64,000 nucleotides of DNA from Kocuria carniphila (GCF_004136555.1 NZ_NOIT01000009.1:94247-158246); one strand, 5' to 3'. Shown: positions 41,960-51,530, counted from the stretch's first letter. Numbers and translations are program-made. Notes: generated from the letters alone by a model not told the origin.

Positions 41960-42934
41960 ATGAGGAAACGACGCACGGCACCGCCCCTGCCCATGGACCG
42001 CGGGGTGGGGCCCACGCGGGTTCGCATGCCGGGGCCGGGCGCGCCTGACCCTGTGCTTCTATCGCTCGGTTCGCTGCCCGCAACCGCCGTCTCCTACGTG
42101 ATGCAGCGGTTCCCGGACAGCGCCGCGTGGTTCGCGGACGAGGTCGGGGCTGGTCGAGTGCGTTCCGACGACGGCACCGTGGTCACGACTTCTTCGCCCT
42201 ACGTTCCGGGCGCTTCCGTGTGGTTCCACCGTCCCATTCCCGACGACGACGCCGCTCCCGTCACCTTGGACGTGTTGTACGAGGACGAGTGGATCATCGC
42301 CGTGGACAAGCCCCATGGGCTGTGCAGTACCCCCAAGGGAGAGAACGTCCGCCGCAGTGCGGTGGTCGCGGGGCGCGTGCAGTTCGCCAACGACGAGATT
42401 TCCGCACTGCACAGGCTGGACCGTTCCACCGGAGGGGTCCTGTTGCTGTGCAAACGGCGCGAGCATCGTGGGGCCTTCCACAAGATGTTCGAGCAGCGGT
42501 CGGTGTCCAAGACGTATTGGGCCGTGGCTTCGCTCAACGGGCGAGTGGATGCCGAACCGGTGCGCGTGGAATCGCGAATCAACAAGACGCAGGGTGAGTT
42601 GCAGGCCCGCGAGGATCCGGGGGAGGTCAATGCGATCACGGATGTTCGGCTGCTGGTTTCCTTCACGGATGAGTCCGGTGAGTGGGGACTCTACGAAGTT
42701 CGGCCACTGACCGGACGCACCCACCAGATCCGCGTGCACATGACGTCTTTGGGGCTGCCGTTGCGGGGCGACAAGCTGTACCCGGTGCCGCTGAATGACT
42801 TCGATGTGGAAGACCCGGACAACCCCATGCAGTTGATCGCGCGTTCCATGACGTTCGTGCATCCGATGACGGGGGAATCCGTGATGATCGATTCTCGCTT
42901 GACGCCGAGTAGTCATGCGGCGGTGGCGGGCTAG
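41960..42934 (+). CDS. RluA-family pseudouridine synthase
   Basis: 324 residues. Converts uridines in rRNA or tRNA to pseudouridine. An S4-like N-terminal region (PATAVSYVMQRFPDSAAWFADEVGAGRV) precedes the catalytic domain with ALHRLDRSTGGVLLLCKR, where Asp154 is the probable nucleophile, and LTGRTHQIRVHM near the C-terminus. The target site cannot be predicted. Other features: an exact copy of the dispersed 13-mer encodes the DDDAAP linker between domains. The ATG at 41960 lacks a strong ribosome site; a later start is possible. Confidence 0.9.
   Translation: MRKRRTAPPLPMDRGVGPTRVRMPGPGAPDPVLLSLGSLPATAVSYVMQRFPDSAAWFADEVGAGRVRSDDGTVVTTSSPYVPGASVWFHRPIPDDDAAPVTLDVLYEDEWIIAVDKPHGLCSTPKGENVRRSAVVAGRVQFANDEISALHRLDRSTGGVLLLCKRREHRGAFHKMFEQRSVSKTYWAVASLNGRVDAEPVRVESRINKTQGELQAREDPGEVNAITDVRLLVSFTDESGEWGLYEVRPLTGRTHQIRVHMTSLGLPLRGDKLYPVPLNDFDVEDPDNPMQLIARSMTFVHPMTGESVMIDSRLTPSSHAAVAG
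42245..42257 (+). repeat. Dispersed 13-mer, copy 5
   Basis: Exact GACGACGCCGCTC in the interdomain linker of the pseudouridine synthase gene. Confidence 0.8.
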
Positions 42935-43247
42935 TCATAACTATGGGGTGCGGGGAATGAACGTGGTTTCGCCACTAACGTCAGTCACTGTGGCGATACT
43001 TCCCGTCGTTTCCCGATTGTTCACTTCCACGGGGAAATTTGGTTCCAGAAAAACCATTAATAACGACAAGATAACGTCAATGTGTGTAGTATCAACGATG
43101 GCTCTTCCCCCCAGCCACCTCCCGGTGGACGGTGCTCTTCTTTTTGAACCGCTCCTTTGACGCAGAACCCCCCGTGCGCAATTTCGTCTGGTCTTTAGTT
43201 GACTCTGCGCACTTCTCTGCGCCCGACGACGAAATGGCCCGATACTG
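42935..43247 (+). other. AT-rich 313-bp leader/gap before the CAP gene
   Basis: Holds no gene. The stretch 43030-43095 is distinctly AT-rich for this window. A possible promoter is ACGACA (43063-43068), 18-bp spacer, TAGTAT (43087-43092), which would leave a leader of about 150 nt. The leader has a GTGCGCA / TGCGCAC inverted pair (43171 and 43207) that could fold. I looked for a ydaO-type c-di-AMP riboswitch and did not find its conserved blocks. Confidence 0.35.
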
Positions 43248-44279
43248 ATGTTCAAGTACCGCACCCCCAAACATGCCGCCCCCAAACGTAAATCGAGCAA
43301 TCGACTGCTCACTTCCGCGACCGCAGCATGCATCATGCTCGGCGGTCTGACCGCCACAGCGCCGGCGAATGCTGCTCCCAACGACATTGTCTCTGTGTCT
43401 CAGTCAACCCGCGCAGCTGATGCTCAGAACATGCTCAATCAAATTAATGCTCACCGCGCATCTAAGGGTTTGGCCCCGGTGAAATACTCGGCCAGCCTGT
43501 CCGGCATTGCACAGGGGCAGTCCAACCGACTGGTCCAGCAGGAAGTCATCAATCACAGCAACACCTTTCTGACCGATCCTCGGGCCGCCGGGTACAACGC
43601 GGTGGGGGAAATCCACGCGCTTTCCTACAGGAACTCGGTCACTGATCTTGTGCAGTGGTGGAAGGGTTCCAACGGACACAACAAGGTGTTGACCGATCCG
43701 AAGATGAAGGTCATTGGAATTGGGCTCACTCACGTGGACGGTTCTTTGTCCCGCACCGGTTCCGGGTGGCGCCTGGTCGGCACCGTGGTTTCCTACGGAT
43801 TCCCGCAAGGCGCGGGTCCAAAAGATGTGTCCACCACCGTTTCGGGAAGTCTTCTCGGAGGGGTCGCTACGCAGTCCAATAAAAAGAGCCCAACATACTC
43901 AACAGCGCCTCAAAACATTGGTGGTTACACGGTCAAGGGCGCTATCAAGGCTCGGCATAGTGCCCTGGGCGGAACCGGCGTTGTCGGAACCCCCACGATG
44001 AACGAACGCGGTGGACTGATCAACGGCGGCGCCTACCAGAGCTTCCGCAACTCTAGAGGGGTCGGACACAAGATCTTGTGGTCCCCGGCCACTGGCGCGC
44101 GGGCGGTTGTTGAAACCGGTGCCATCGGAAACGCATGGAAGAAGTCGGGATACGAGCGCGGCTGGGGGTATCCCACTACGGATGAGTATCGAGTCGGTAC
44201 CGAAGTCCAGCAGCGCTTCTCCAATGGCTACGTAGCTCACTGGTCCTCGGTGACCGGGAAAACCTGGGTTACCCGCTAG
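43248..44279 (+). CDS. Secreted CAP-domain protein with LGFP repeats
   Basis: 343 residues. Signal peptide about 1-43 (basic start, LLTSATAACIMLGGLTATAPANA). A CAP/SCP domain follows (about 55-195): MLNQINAHRASKGLAPVKYSASL, NHSN, AVGEIHAL and the late YGFPQG. It retains part of the CAP cavity His/Glu pattern. The C-terminal 120 residues contain LGFP-type repeats (ALGGTGVVGTPT, NGGAYQSFRNS, YERGWGYPTTDEYRV, QRFSNGYVAHWS), which bind cell walls in actinobacteria. It is probably wall-associated; the biochemical role is unknown. A terminator follows. Confidence 0.88.
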   Translation: MFKYRTPKHAAPKRKSSNRLLTSATAACIMLGGLTATAPANAAPNDIVSVSQSTRAADAQNMLNQINAHRASKGLAPVKYSASLSGIAQGQSNRLVQQEVINHSNTFLTDPRAAGYNAVGEIHALSYRNSVTDLVQWWKGSNGHNKVLTDPKMKVIGIGLTHVDGSLSRTGSGWRLVGTVVSYGFPQGAGPKDVSTTVSGSLLGGVATQSNKKSPTYSTAPQNIGGYTVKGAIKARHSALGGTGVVGTPTMNERGGLINGGAYQSFRNSRGVGHKILWSPATGARAVVETGAIGNAWKKSGYERGWGYPTTDEYRVGTEVQQRFSNGYVAHWSSVTGKTWVTR

Positions 44280-44290
44280 AAGAGCCACAA

Positions 44291-44330
44291 GTGGTGCACC
44301 GTAGATGGTTCGCGAACTGCGGTGCACCAC
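44291..44330 (+). terminator. Terminator after the CAP gene
   Basis: Perfect 11-bp stem GTGGTGCACCG (44291-44301) with CGGTGCACCAC (44320-44330) and an 18-nt loop. No long T-run. Confidence 0.7.
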
Positions 44331-44491
44331 GGGTAGGTTGGCTGAAGCCTTCGGAATTGATCCGTGTGAACGTATTTCTGAGGGATCTCGACTGACGATT
44401 CCGGTGCCTTGGTTAGACTCGTCAACGACTGCCCGTCGCCACCAGGTGAAAGCGCCAACCTGCAAGTGACTGACCACACTTCGGAGCTCAT

Positions 44492-45073
44492 ATGACTGAC
44501 CGAACCGCTAAGAGCGTCCAAACGCGACAGCGGTTCGTGGATGTGGCATTGCAGCTCATCAAAGAACGTGGATACGAGCAGACTTCCATGGCGCAGATTG
44601 CGTCCGCCGCTGGTAGTAGTCGCGCGAACCTATACTTGTACTTCAAGAGCAAACCACAAATCATTATGGCTCGAATGCAGGAAATCGAGACTTTGATAGC
44701 CAGTCTCTACGATCGTCTTGACCAGATGTCATCGCACAGTTGCGAGGCCATGAAAGCATGGCTCGATGAGGCTCGCGACATGTGGATCCGGTACTCGACG
44801 GAATTCGAGGCCATCAATCGAGCGATGGCAACGGACCCAGAAGTTCTGGATGAATGGCTAGGGCTGGGGCGTCGAATTTCGAGCCGTCAGACCGCTCTCT
44901 ATAGGGATTGCCGGAACCAGGAAGAACGGTTAGATCGGGAAGTTCACATGACAACTCTCATGATGAGCCTGGAACGAAATTTCTATTTCCTGTACATCCG
45001 TGGTCACAGAGAGCGCGAGGACCGGGTACTTGCCTCTTTAGCGCGCCAATGGGCGCAGCTTTTCGGCGAGTAG
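44492..45073 (+). CDS. TetR-family transcriptional regulator
   Basis: 193 residues. TetR helix-turn-helix at about 10-55 (RFVDVALQLIKERGYEQTSMAQIASAAGSSRANLYLYF). The C-terminal helical domain is unassigned. Codon use is less GC-biased than in housekeeping neighbours. It is convergent with the P450 operon, ending 25 bp from the P450 stop. It is the nearest regulator candidate for that operon, but no operator was identified upstream of the SDR gene. CGGAGCTCAT precedes the ATG. Confidence 0.88.
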   Translation: MTDRTAKSVQTRQRFVDVALQLIKERGYEQTSMAQIASAAGSSRANLYLYFKSKPQIIMARMQEIETLIASLYDRLDQMSSHSCEAMKAWLDEARDMWIRYSTEFEAINRAMATDPEVLDEWLGLGRRISSRQTALYRDCRNQEERLDREVHMTTLMMSLERNFYFLYIRGHREREDRVLASLARQWAQLFGE

Positions 45074-45097
45074 CCCGGCCCTTCTTGGCGTTGTAGA

Positions 45098-47350
45098 TCA
45101 GCGATCCAACACCAGCTTGGGACAGCCGACGGCAGCGCGGGACACACAGATCATCATGGTCTCGTTCGTCTCCTGCTCTGAGGCCGTAAGGATTGAATCC
45201 CGGTGGTCCGCCTGACCGGCGACAATCGGGGTTTCACAGGTGCCACACGTGCCGGTCTTGCACGACGAGATCACCGGCAACCCCTGACGCTCGGCGGCAT
45301 CCAGGATGGTCTCGTCCGCTCCTACGGTCACGGTGGTTCCTGACGCTGCGAACTCCACATCGAAAGGAGTGTCGGGCACTGTACGTTCGACCACCTTGGG
45401 CGCGAATCGCTCCAGGCGGAGAGAGTCCTTGGGCCAGTGGGCGGCACACTCTTCCGCGGCTCGCAGGAGGGGTTCGGGCCCGCACGCGTAGATCAACGTT
45501 TCTTCACGAACTTCGCCGAGCAATCCGGGCAGGTCAATGATTCCGAGTTCATCCTGCGGAACCAGAGTGACCCGATCGCCGTACTTCGCGAGATCCGACA
45601 GGAACGCCATCGAGGACCGAGTGCGTCCGCCATAGACCAGTTCCCAGTCCGCCCCGGCACGCTCCGCCTCCCGGATCATCGCCAGGATGGGTGTGATGCC
45701 GATGCCACCGGCGACAAAGATGTATTTCGGAGAGGGCGCCAACCTGAAGTTGTTACGGGGCCACGAGGCCGTGACGCGCGAGCCTGGAAGCAACGTCTCG
45801 TGCAAGGCTTCGGAGCCTCCGCGCCCGGAGACTTCTTTGAGCACACCGATGCGGTAAACGTTCGTCTCCCCCGGATCGGAGGACAAGGAGTACTGCCGCA
45901 CGAAAGGCTCCAGCTCACCGTTGGGAACGTGCACGTCCACGTGCGCGCCAGCGCGCCAGGTGGGAAGTTCACCGCCGTCGGGGTGACCCAGGGTCAACGT
46001 GACCACTCCGTCCGATGCTTCTGTTCGGTCCAGAACCTCAAGGTTGAGGGTCCGCACGGTGCGTTCCTTGGAGCGCTCCACGTCCGCAACATCCCAGTGC
46101 ACGTTCAAAGATCGCCGAACGGGTAAGAGGGCCATGCGGAGAAAATCCAGTTCCGCCGTGTCATCGGGCCGGAGCGAGGGCAAACGCTCGAACAGTACGC
46201 GCAGGCCAGTTGCCCCCTGGACGCGGGCCAGGGGGTTGCCCAGGCACGTGTGCCGCCCGGCCGTGAACGCGAGGTGGTCGGTGGGGTCGGGCCGATGGAT
46301 ATCAAACTCGAAGGGCCGCTCCACGTGCTCCGGGTCCGTATTGGCGGATGCCAGGGCAACCCAAATCATGTCCCCCTCCTCGACCGTGACATCGGATAGG
46401 GTGACCGCGCGCGTGGCCCGTCTCGACGTGAAGGTGGAAGAAGGGCGACGTCGCACGGTTTCCTCGAAAGCGCGAGGCCACAACTCCGGCTCCGCGATCG
46501 CATCCTGGAGGGCGCCGGAATTCCGGGACAGGAAGATCACGGCATTGGTCATTGCCTGGGCCGTGGTGTCCGTACCCGCCGCGGCGAATTCGGAGACATG
46601 CAGCGCGATCTGAGGCGTGGGCAGGGCAAAGGAGCCGTCATCCGTGCGTGCGGATGCCATGACGGAGATGATGTCGTCCGCCTCGGAATCCCTGCGGGAG
46701 TCGATGATCTCTCTCAGTGCCAGGTTTGCTCGGACGAACCGGTCCCACACCTCCGAGCGTTTGGGCTCGGGCAGTGGCTCGTGGGCTGAGGACAACACCG
46801 AGAAGAGATCGTCTCGCAACTGACGCATCATGGGTTCGTACTCGTAGTCCAGGCCCAGCAGAGCCATGATGGTCTGCGTGGTCAGCTCCAGTGAATACTC
46901 CTCGAGCAGGTTTGCAGATCCGGTTGCTTCGAAGCGATCGATGATGCGGTGGGCGCGGGCCTCGATCTCGGGCTGAAGCCGGTCCATGCGTTCCTTGATG
47001 AACCCGCGATGAGCCACCGAACGGGCTTCGGTATGACCCGGGGGATCTTGACCGACGATCATTTTTGCCACGAGTTCAGGCGGATAGACGTCCTGGTACT
47101 TCTCGGGCACATCCGCGGCCGAGTTGGCCGCTGACGAGTAGGTCTTCCAATCCGAGAGGACCTCCAGGCAATCGTCACGCTTGGTCACGATCCAGGCATT
47201 GAGGTACGGATACCAGAACACCGGCGTGGCATCTCGCACTTCGGCCAGATGGCCGGCGGGGTCTCTGTAGTAGTCATCGCCCATGGCATCGAAACCATGC
47301 GCGACCGGGCAGCGCCCGGCGGGGTGAGCGGCGTCGTCAATCGTGGTCAT
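45098..47350 (-). CDS. Self-sufficient cytochrome P450, P450-reductase fusion (CYP116-like)
   Basis: 750 residues from the ATG at 47350 (AAGGATT upstream). P450 domain about 1-425: AAAGTDTT I-helix (near 254-261), FEETVRRRP (ExxR), and heme loop FTAGRHTCLGNPLAR with the ligand Cys369. Reductase about 440-660: RQYSLSSDP for FMN and VAGGIGITPIL for NADH. Plant-type [2Fe-2S] ferredoxin at the C-terminus with Cys697, 702, 705 and 735. This is the order of the P450RhF/CYP116B class, which hydroxylates aromatic, aliphatic or alkoxy compounds without partner proteins. It is the last gene of an SDR-hydrolase-P450 operon. Substrate unknown. Confidence 0.93.
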   Translation of the reverse strand: MTTIDDAAHPAGRCPVAHGFDAMGDDYYRDPAGHLAEVRDATPVFWYPYLNAWIVTKRDDCLEVLSDWKTYSSAANSAADVPEKYQDVYPPELVAKMIVGQDPPGHTEARSVAHRGFIKERMDRLQPEIEARAHRIIDRFEATGSANLLEEYSLELTTQTIMALLGLDYEYEPMMRQLRDDLFSVLSSAHEPLPEPKRSEVWDRFVRANLALREIIDSRRDSEADDIISVMASARTDDGSFALPTPQIALHVSEFAAAGTDTTAQAMTNAVIFLSRNSGALQDAIAEPELWPRAFEETVRRRPSSTFTSRRATRAVTLSDVTVEEGDMIWVALASANTDPEHVERPFEFDIHRPDPTDHLAFTAGRHTCLGNPLARVQGATGLRVLFERLPSLRPDDTAELDFLRMALLPVRRSLNVHWDVADVERSKERTVRTLNLEVLDRTEASDGVVTLTLGHPDGGELPTWRAGAHVDVHVPNGELEPFVRQYSLSSDPGETNVYRIGVLKEVSGRGGSEALHETLLPGSRVTASWPRNNFRLAPSPKYIFVAGGIGITPILAMIREAERAGADWELVYGGRTRSSMAFLSDLAKYGDRVTLVPQDELGIIDLPGLLGEVREETLIYACGPEPLLRAAEECAAHWPKDSLRLERFAPKVVERTVPDTPFDVEFAASGTTVTVGADETILDAAERQGLPVISSCKTGTCGTCETPIVAGQADHRDSILTASEQETNETMMICVSRAAVGCPKLVLDR
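47326..47338 (-). repeat. Dispersed 13-mer, copy 6
   Basis: GAGCGGCGTCGTC on the plus strand, in the first codons of the P450 gene (TIDDAAHP), close to the start codon. Confidence 0.8.
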
Positions 47351-47360
47351 GGCGCAATCC

Positions 47361-48575
47361 TTAGTTGTCGGAGACGGCGGAAGCCGCGATCGTGGACAGT
47401 TTCTGGAAACGCGCAACGTTGTCGCCTTCGTCCATGACCCCGGACGAGAGGAAGCAGAAGGACACATCGCTCACGGGATCCACCCACAGCAATGACGATC
47501 CGGCGCCGTAGGAGCCGAAGGTTCGTGGGGAGACGAAGGGGCCGAAGAAGCGCGCGTGCGTACCTGATCCGGCCAGCGCCATACCCAAACCCATGTTCCC
47601 CGGGGGAAGTTCCCACTTCCTGGCGGCGGCGACCATACCGTAGAGGTCGTTGATTTGATTGCCCGTCTGATTGGTGGTGGCGAAGTCCAGTACAGACTCC
47701 CCGATGATCTGCTCACCGGATGCGGTACGGCCGTGGTGCCGCAGCATTTCCGTGAACGCGAAGACGTCGTCAATGGTCGAGACGGCGCCGACCCACGGCA
47801 TCTCGGCATCCGGTCGGTCGATGACCTCATTGAGGCATTCGATGTCTTCGGGTTTGAGCCAGGAGTCATTGGCCACAATGACCTTCAGGGGGACCGCGCG
47901 ATCCGCAAATTCTGCGGGCATTCCGAAGCGTGTGTTCGTCATGCCTACGGGGGTGAAGATCTTGTCCTGCATGAGCTCACGGAAGGACTCCGCACCGTAG
48001 GCGCGGCGGGCCATCTCACCCAAGAGCGCATGGTTGATGGCCGCGGAGTAGTTCAGATTGGTGCCCGGTTCATGCACCACGTCCACGCCGCAGAGCGCGG
48101 AAATGACGTCCGCCAACACTGCGAATCCTTCCGGGCCCAGCCCGGGGTTGGGCGTCGCGGGCATGCCGGCGCGGTGGGTCAACAGGTGCGCCACGTTGAT
48201 CCGGTCCTTCCGGGCAGCGCGAAACGGCTCGGTACCGAAGAACTCGGGGATCAGATCGACCACGCGGGTGGACAGCATCAGCCGGCCTTCGCTCAGTGCC
48301 CGGTAGATCAGGGCATTGGTGAACCCCTTGGACATGGAAAGAATGCGGTACACATCGTCAGACTTGGTGGGGCGCTGCGACTGGATGTCTGCCAGGCCGT
48401 AACTGCCGCGAAGGGCCACTTGACCGTGGCGGGCCACCACGATGTTGGCGCCGTGATAATCGCCCCGGGAGATGTCCTCGCGAATGGTCTCGTCGAGGAC
48501 CTCCAAGAAACGCCGGTCCAGGCCGGGTACCTCGGAGATTGTGGGTGTGGTCACCTGTGTGGAAGTGTGCTGCAT
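47361..48575 (-). CDS. SxxK serine hydrolase, beta-lactamase-fold esterase
   Basis: 404 residues, no signal peptide. The nucleophile motif is ILSMSKGFTNALIYRA (Ser near residue 81), the Tyr motif is LNYSAAINHALLGEM, and SYGAGSSLLWVDP lies near the C-terminus where class C enzymes have K-T/S-G. It resembles EstB-type carboxylesterases more than antibiotic-degrading enzymes. It lies 10 bp upstream of the P450 gene and 32 bp after the SDR gene, so the three are likely one transcript. It could hydrolyse an ester or lactone formed or used by the pathway. Confidence 0.87.
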   Translation of the reverse strand: MQHTSTQVTTPTISEVPGLDRRFLEVLDETIREDISRGDYHGANIVVARHGQVALRGSYGLADIQSQRPTKSDDVYRILSMSKGFTNALIYRALSEGRLMLSTRVVDLIPEFFGTEPFRAARKDRINVAHLLTHRAGMPATPNPGLGPEGFAVLADVISALCGVDVVHEPGTNLNYSAAINHALLGEMARRAYGAESFRELMQDKIFTPVGMTNTRFGMPAEFADRAVPLKVIVANDSWLKPEDIECLNEVIDRPDAEMPWVGAVSTIDDVFAFTEMLRHHGRTASGEQIIGESVLDFATTNQTGNQINDLYGMVAAARKWELPPGNMGLGMALAGSGTHARFFGPFVSPRTFGSYGAGSSLLWVDPVSDVSFCFLSSGVMDEGDNVARFQKLSTIAASAVSDN

Positions 48576-48607
48576 CGAGTGGCTCCGTTCGAAAATTGAG
48601 GTGGGTC

Positions 48608-49420
48608 TCAGAGCATGAGGGCGCCGCCGGACGGCGACAGGGTTTGCCCCGTGTAGTGGGCTCCGGCGTCAGAGGCGAGGAACAGAACCGTCTGCCCGAT
48701 CTCCTCGGGTTCCGCTACGCGTTTGAGGGGCTGCAGTGCGAGGAGTGCCTGCACATGGTCCTCCCCGGAGGCGGTGAACATAGGGGTGTTGATTCCGGCC
48801 GGGGCCAGGGCATTGACGCGGATGTTGAAGGGCGCATGTTCCGCGGCCACGGCCTTGGTGAGGCCGACGACCGCAGCTTTGGACGCCGGGTAGTACGCCG
48901 GCATCGGAAGTCCGATCAATCCGGCCACCGAGGCGAAATTGATGATCGACCCGCCACCGGCCTTCTTCAAGAGAGGAACGGCCGCACGGATCGTGTAGAA
49001 CGTGCCATTGAGATTGATGGCGACCACCCGGTCGAAGTCTTCGTCGCTGATTCCCTGTAGGAACTCGGGGTTGTACGGCTCACCGGCCTTGAAGGACTCG
49101 ATCATGGTGGCATTGATCTCATCGACCCAGGTTTGCTTCTCCCGATTGGGTGTGGAGACTCCCGCGGCGTTGACCAGAACGTCCAACTTTCCGTGGTCCT
49201 TATTGATTCGTTCGAAGACCTCATTCACCGCGTTCGAGTCGGAGACATCTACCGCGAATCCTTGGGCTCCTTCGAGTCGGGCGAAGTCGGCGTCCAAAGC
49301 TTCCTGGCGAAGGTCCATTCCGTATACGACGGCGCCCGCTCGGGTGAGGACTTTCGCGGCGGCCAGACCCATGCCCGACGCTGCTCCCGTGATGACTGCA
49401 ACTTTGTCGTCCAGATCCAT
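48608..49420 (-). CDS. Short-chain dehydrogenase/reductase
   Basis: About 270 residues. Start at the ATG 49420 with GGAG eight bases upstream; an ATG at 49432 is the alternative. NAD(P)-binding TGAASGMGLAAAKVL, NAAGVST, and the catalytic Ser-Tyr-Lys set in INFASVAG and YYPASKAAVVGL. It has an insert (VDEINATMIESFKAGEPYNP) before the catalytic region that is unusual in classical SDRs. GMDLRQE after the second strand suggests NAD preference. It is first in the SDR-hydrolase-P450 operon and probably oxidises an alcohol or reduces a ketone. Confidence 0.88.
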   Translation of the reverse strand: MDLDDKVAVITGAASGMGLAAAKVLTRAGAVVYGMDLRQEALDADFARLEGAQGFAVDVSDSNAVNEVFERINKDHGKLDVLVNAAGVSTPNREKQTWVDEINATMIESFKAGEPYNPEFLQGISDEDFDRVVAINLNGTFYTIRAAVPLLKKAGGGSIINFASVAGLIGLPMPAYYPASKAAVVGLTKAVAAEHAPFNIRVNALAPAGINTPMFTASGEDHVQALLALQPLKRVAEPEEIGQTVLFLASDAGAHYTGQTLSPSGGALML

Positions 49421-49722
49421 GTGTTTCTCCATCCGTTGGAAATCACCGTGCAGCATGGCTGTGTGCCAGCTCACATCTTCCGGGTAGCTTGGCAGAAAAG
49501 TAGACACCTGTCTAGGTTCTGAAAGAGATTGCGGCCCCGGTGGTCCGAGCAGGCCTAGATCGGGGAAAATTCTTACGAAAGCTTCAGGTTCCTGGGATGT
49601 GGACATCACGTTGAGGTGAGAGTATTTAGGCTGCCTTATCTTCGGAGGTTCCGGGGCCGAGGACCGAATAAGGGAGCGCGCAATCGGCGGCACCTAGGAT
49701 TCGGGGGGATTCAGGGGGATCA

Positions 49723-50958
49723 ATGAACGCCATAGATGGGGCGGGGAAGAACCATCCGATAGAAATGGACCGGGCACCGAAGAAGCTGTCCAAGCGGCTG
49801 GTCGGAATCGACGCTGCCCGGGGCTTGGCATTGGTTGGCATGATGGCCACCCACCTTCTCCCAGCGTGGAACGAGGACACCGGAGAAGCGACACTGAGTT
49901 GGATACTGTTTTCCGGGAACGCAGCGGCTCTCTTCGCCATGCTGGCGGGTGTTGGGTTGGCCCTGAGCACCGGCGGCAGAAACCCGCACCAGGGAAAGCG
50001 ACTGACTGCCGATCGAGCGGGCATAGCCGTCCGAGCCGTACTGATCACTCTCGTGGGGCTGTGGATCGGCACCTTGATGTCGGAAGAACCGCCCGCCTAC
50101 AACATCCTGATCTACTACGGGATGTTCTTCTTGCTGGCCATACCGTTCCTGCGCCTCGGCCCCAAAGCGTTGTTCGTGTCGGCGGGGGCCTTTGGCCTAC
50201 TGGCACCCTTGTTGATGCAGAACTTGCTTGATGTCCTACCCGAGTGGAGCTCCCACAATCCCACGCTGGGAACGGTCCTCTTGGAACCGGGGGGCACATT
50301 GTCTCAGCTGATGTTGACGGGCTCCTATCCTGCGCTGCCGTACATGACCTATCTACTGGCCGGGATGGCTATCGGCCGGTTGGACCTGCGCAGGATCAAG
50401 ACTCAGATCACTCTGTTGGTCGCCGGTGTCGGAGTGGCAGTCGTAGCTCACGTGACGTCCTACATCCTGCTGTATGGACTGGGCGGCTATCAACGGTTGT
50501 TGGACTCCTCGCAGGTGAGCGAGGAAAAGTTAGTCGAAATCCTGACGTGGGGCCCTGACTCCTTGCCGACTTCCACTCCGTGGTGGCTGGCTATCACCAC
50601 TCCTCACGCAGACACCCCGCTCTCGCTTGCGGCGAGTCTGGGCGTGAGTATGGCCGCACTCGGGGTCTTCCTGTTGATTGCCCGAAAAGCCGGAGACTGG
50701 TTGTTGCCGCTCACGGCCATGGGCGTCATGACGTTGACTCTTTACACCGCCCACTTGGTGGCACTCTCCTTCGAGATTCACTACGACCGGCCCTACCTCT
50801 GGTACCTCATCCACTTGGTGGTCGCAGTGGTCTTTGCTCTGGTGTGGTACCTGAACCTGGGCAAGGGGCCCCTGGAGCGAGCCATCGGTTACGGGGTCAC
50901 GGGCGCTCGCAGAATTGTCATGGGCGGAAGTTCAGGATGCACCGATTTCGGAGCCTGA
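49723..50958 (+). CDS. Multi-pass membrane protein, DUF418/acyltransferase-like
   Basis: 411 residues with about ten hydrophobic segments. It begins SKRLVGIDAARGLALVGMMATHLLP, the D-A-A-R-G-L motif shared by DUF418, DUF1624 and heparan-glucosaminide N-acetyltransferase-like proteins. These probably transfer acyl groups across the membrane, and the substrate is unknown. GLWIGTLMSEEP, PYMTYLLAGMAIGRLDL and TLTLYTAHLVALSF are further family-like segments. The 302-bp gap upstream (49421-49722) holds no gene; it includes the operon promoter region for the SDR gene. Confidence 0.78.
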   Translation: MNAIDGAGKNHPIEMDRAPKKLSKRLVGIDAARGLALVGMMATHLLPAWNEDTGEATLSWILFSGNAAALFAMLAGVGLALSTGGRNPHQGKRLTADRAGIAVRAVLITLVGLWIGTLMSEEPPAYNILIYYGMFFLLAIPFLRLGPKALFVSAGAFGLLAPLLMQNLLDVLPEWSSHNPTLGTVLLEPGGTLSQLMLTGSYPALPYMTYLLAGMAIGRLDLRRIKTQITLLVAGVGVAVVAHVTSYILLYGLGGYQRLLDSSQVSEEKLVEILTWGPDSLPTSTPWWLAITTPHADTPLSLAASLGVSMAALGVFLLIARKAGDWLLPLTAMGVMTLTLYTAHLVALSFEIHYDRPYLWYLIHLVVAVVFALVWYLNLGKGPLERAIGYGVTGARRIVMGGSSGCTDFGA

Positions 50959-51047
50959 CACTGACGTATCGTGGATGAGCCCACGCGCACGCATCCAGTG
51001 CTCACCACCGGATTCGATGCCGGACCAGCTGGCGAGATGAGGAGTCG

Positions 51048-51366
51048 CATTGATCACCGCTCTCGTGGTTTCCGCGCTCTCCGCATATGGCCTCTATGTG
51101 GTGGGCGCGGAGGCAGCTCGCTGAGGCCCCATCTCGGGACACGCGAACCAGCGGAGGAGCTTTTCGCTTCTGTCCGCTCCAATGCGGTGGCGCACACCTG
51201 GGGAGCTGTAGTCCACGTAGTCGCTACGCCAATTGCCGCGGTGGCTTCGCTGCCCGCAGCACTGTGGATCTTTGGGCTTGGTCTCCTGCTGCATGTCTAT
51301 CCGGTCCTGCTCCAGATGCGTACCCACTGGCGGTTACAGGCACTGCAGAGCTTGTCCCAAAGGTAA
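51048..51366 (+). pseudogene. Possible gene remnant encoding a membrane protein
   Basis: One frame from 51048 reads LITALVVSALSAYGLYVVGA, like a membrane segment, then stops. A different frame continues as SNAVAHTWGAVVHVVATPIAA and LWIFGLGLLLHVYPVLLQM and ends at 51366. The two pieces look like one frame-shifted gene. The C-terminal piece is loosely like small membrane acyltransferases. Translation of the second frame as an intact 131-residue protein is the alternative. Nothing is seen between 51367 and 51530. Confidence 0.35.
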
Positions 51367-51530
51367 TCAGGATGGCTTTCGGATCGCGGTCAGTCCAAGG
51401 GGGACGGCCAGTGGAATCACGATGGCGGTAATTCCGTCCCCAAGCTCCGAACTCAAGAATGCCCAGAGGAGTCGTCGACTTCGTCGATTTCGAAACGGCT
51501 CGATGAGACGTCGGTGGGATTCTCGGCGCC

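Noticed and set aside
42935..43247. ydaO (c-di-AMP) riboswitch upstream of the CAP/LGFP gene
   Set aside because: Expected from gene type and leader length, but the conserved riboswitch blocks could not be found.
49628..49640. TTAGGCTGCCTTA resembling an IdeR/DtxR iron box
   Set aside because: It is 13 bp against the 19-bp consensus, the centre does not match, and the flanking genes have no iron role.
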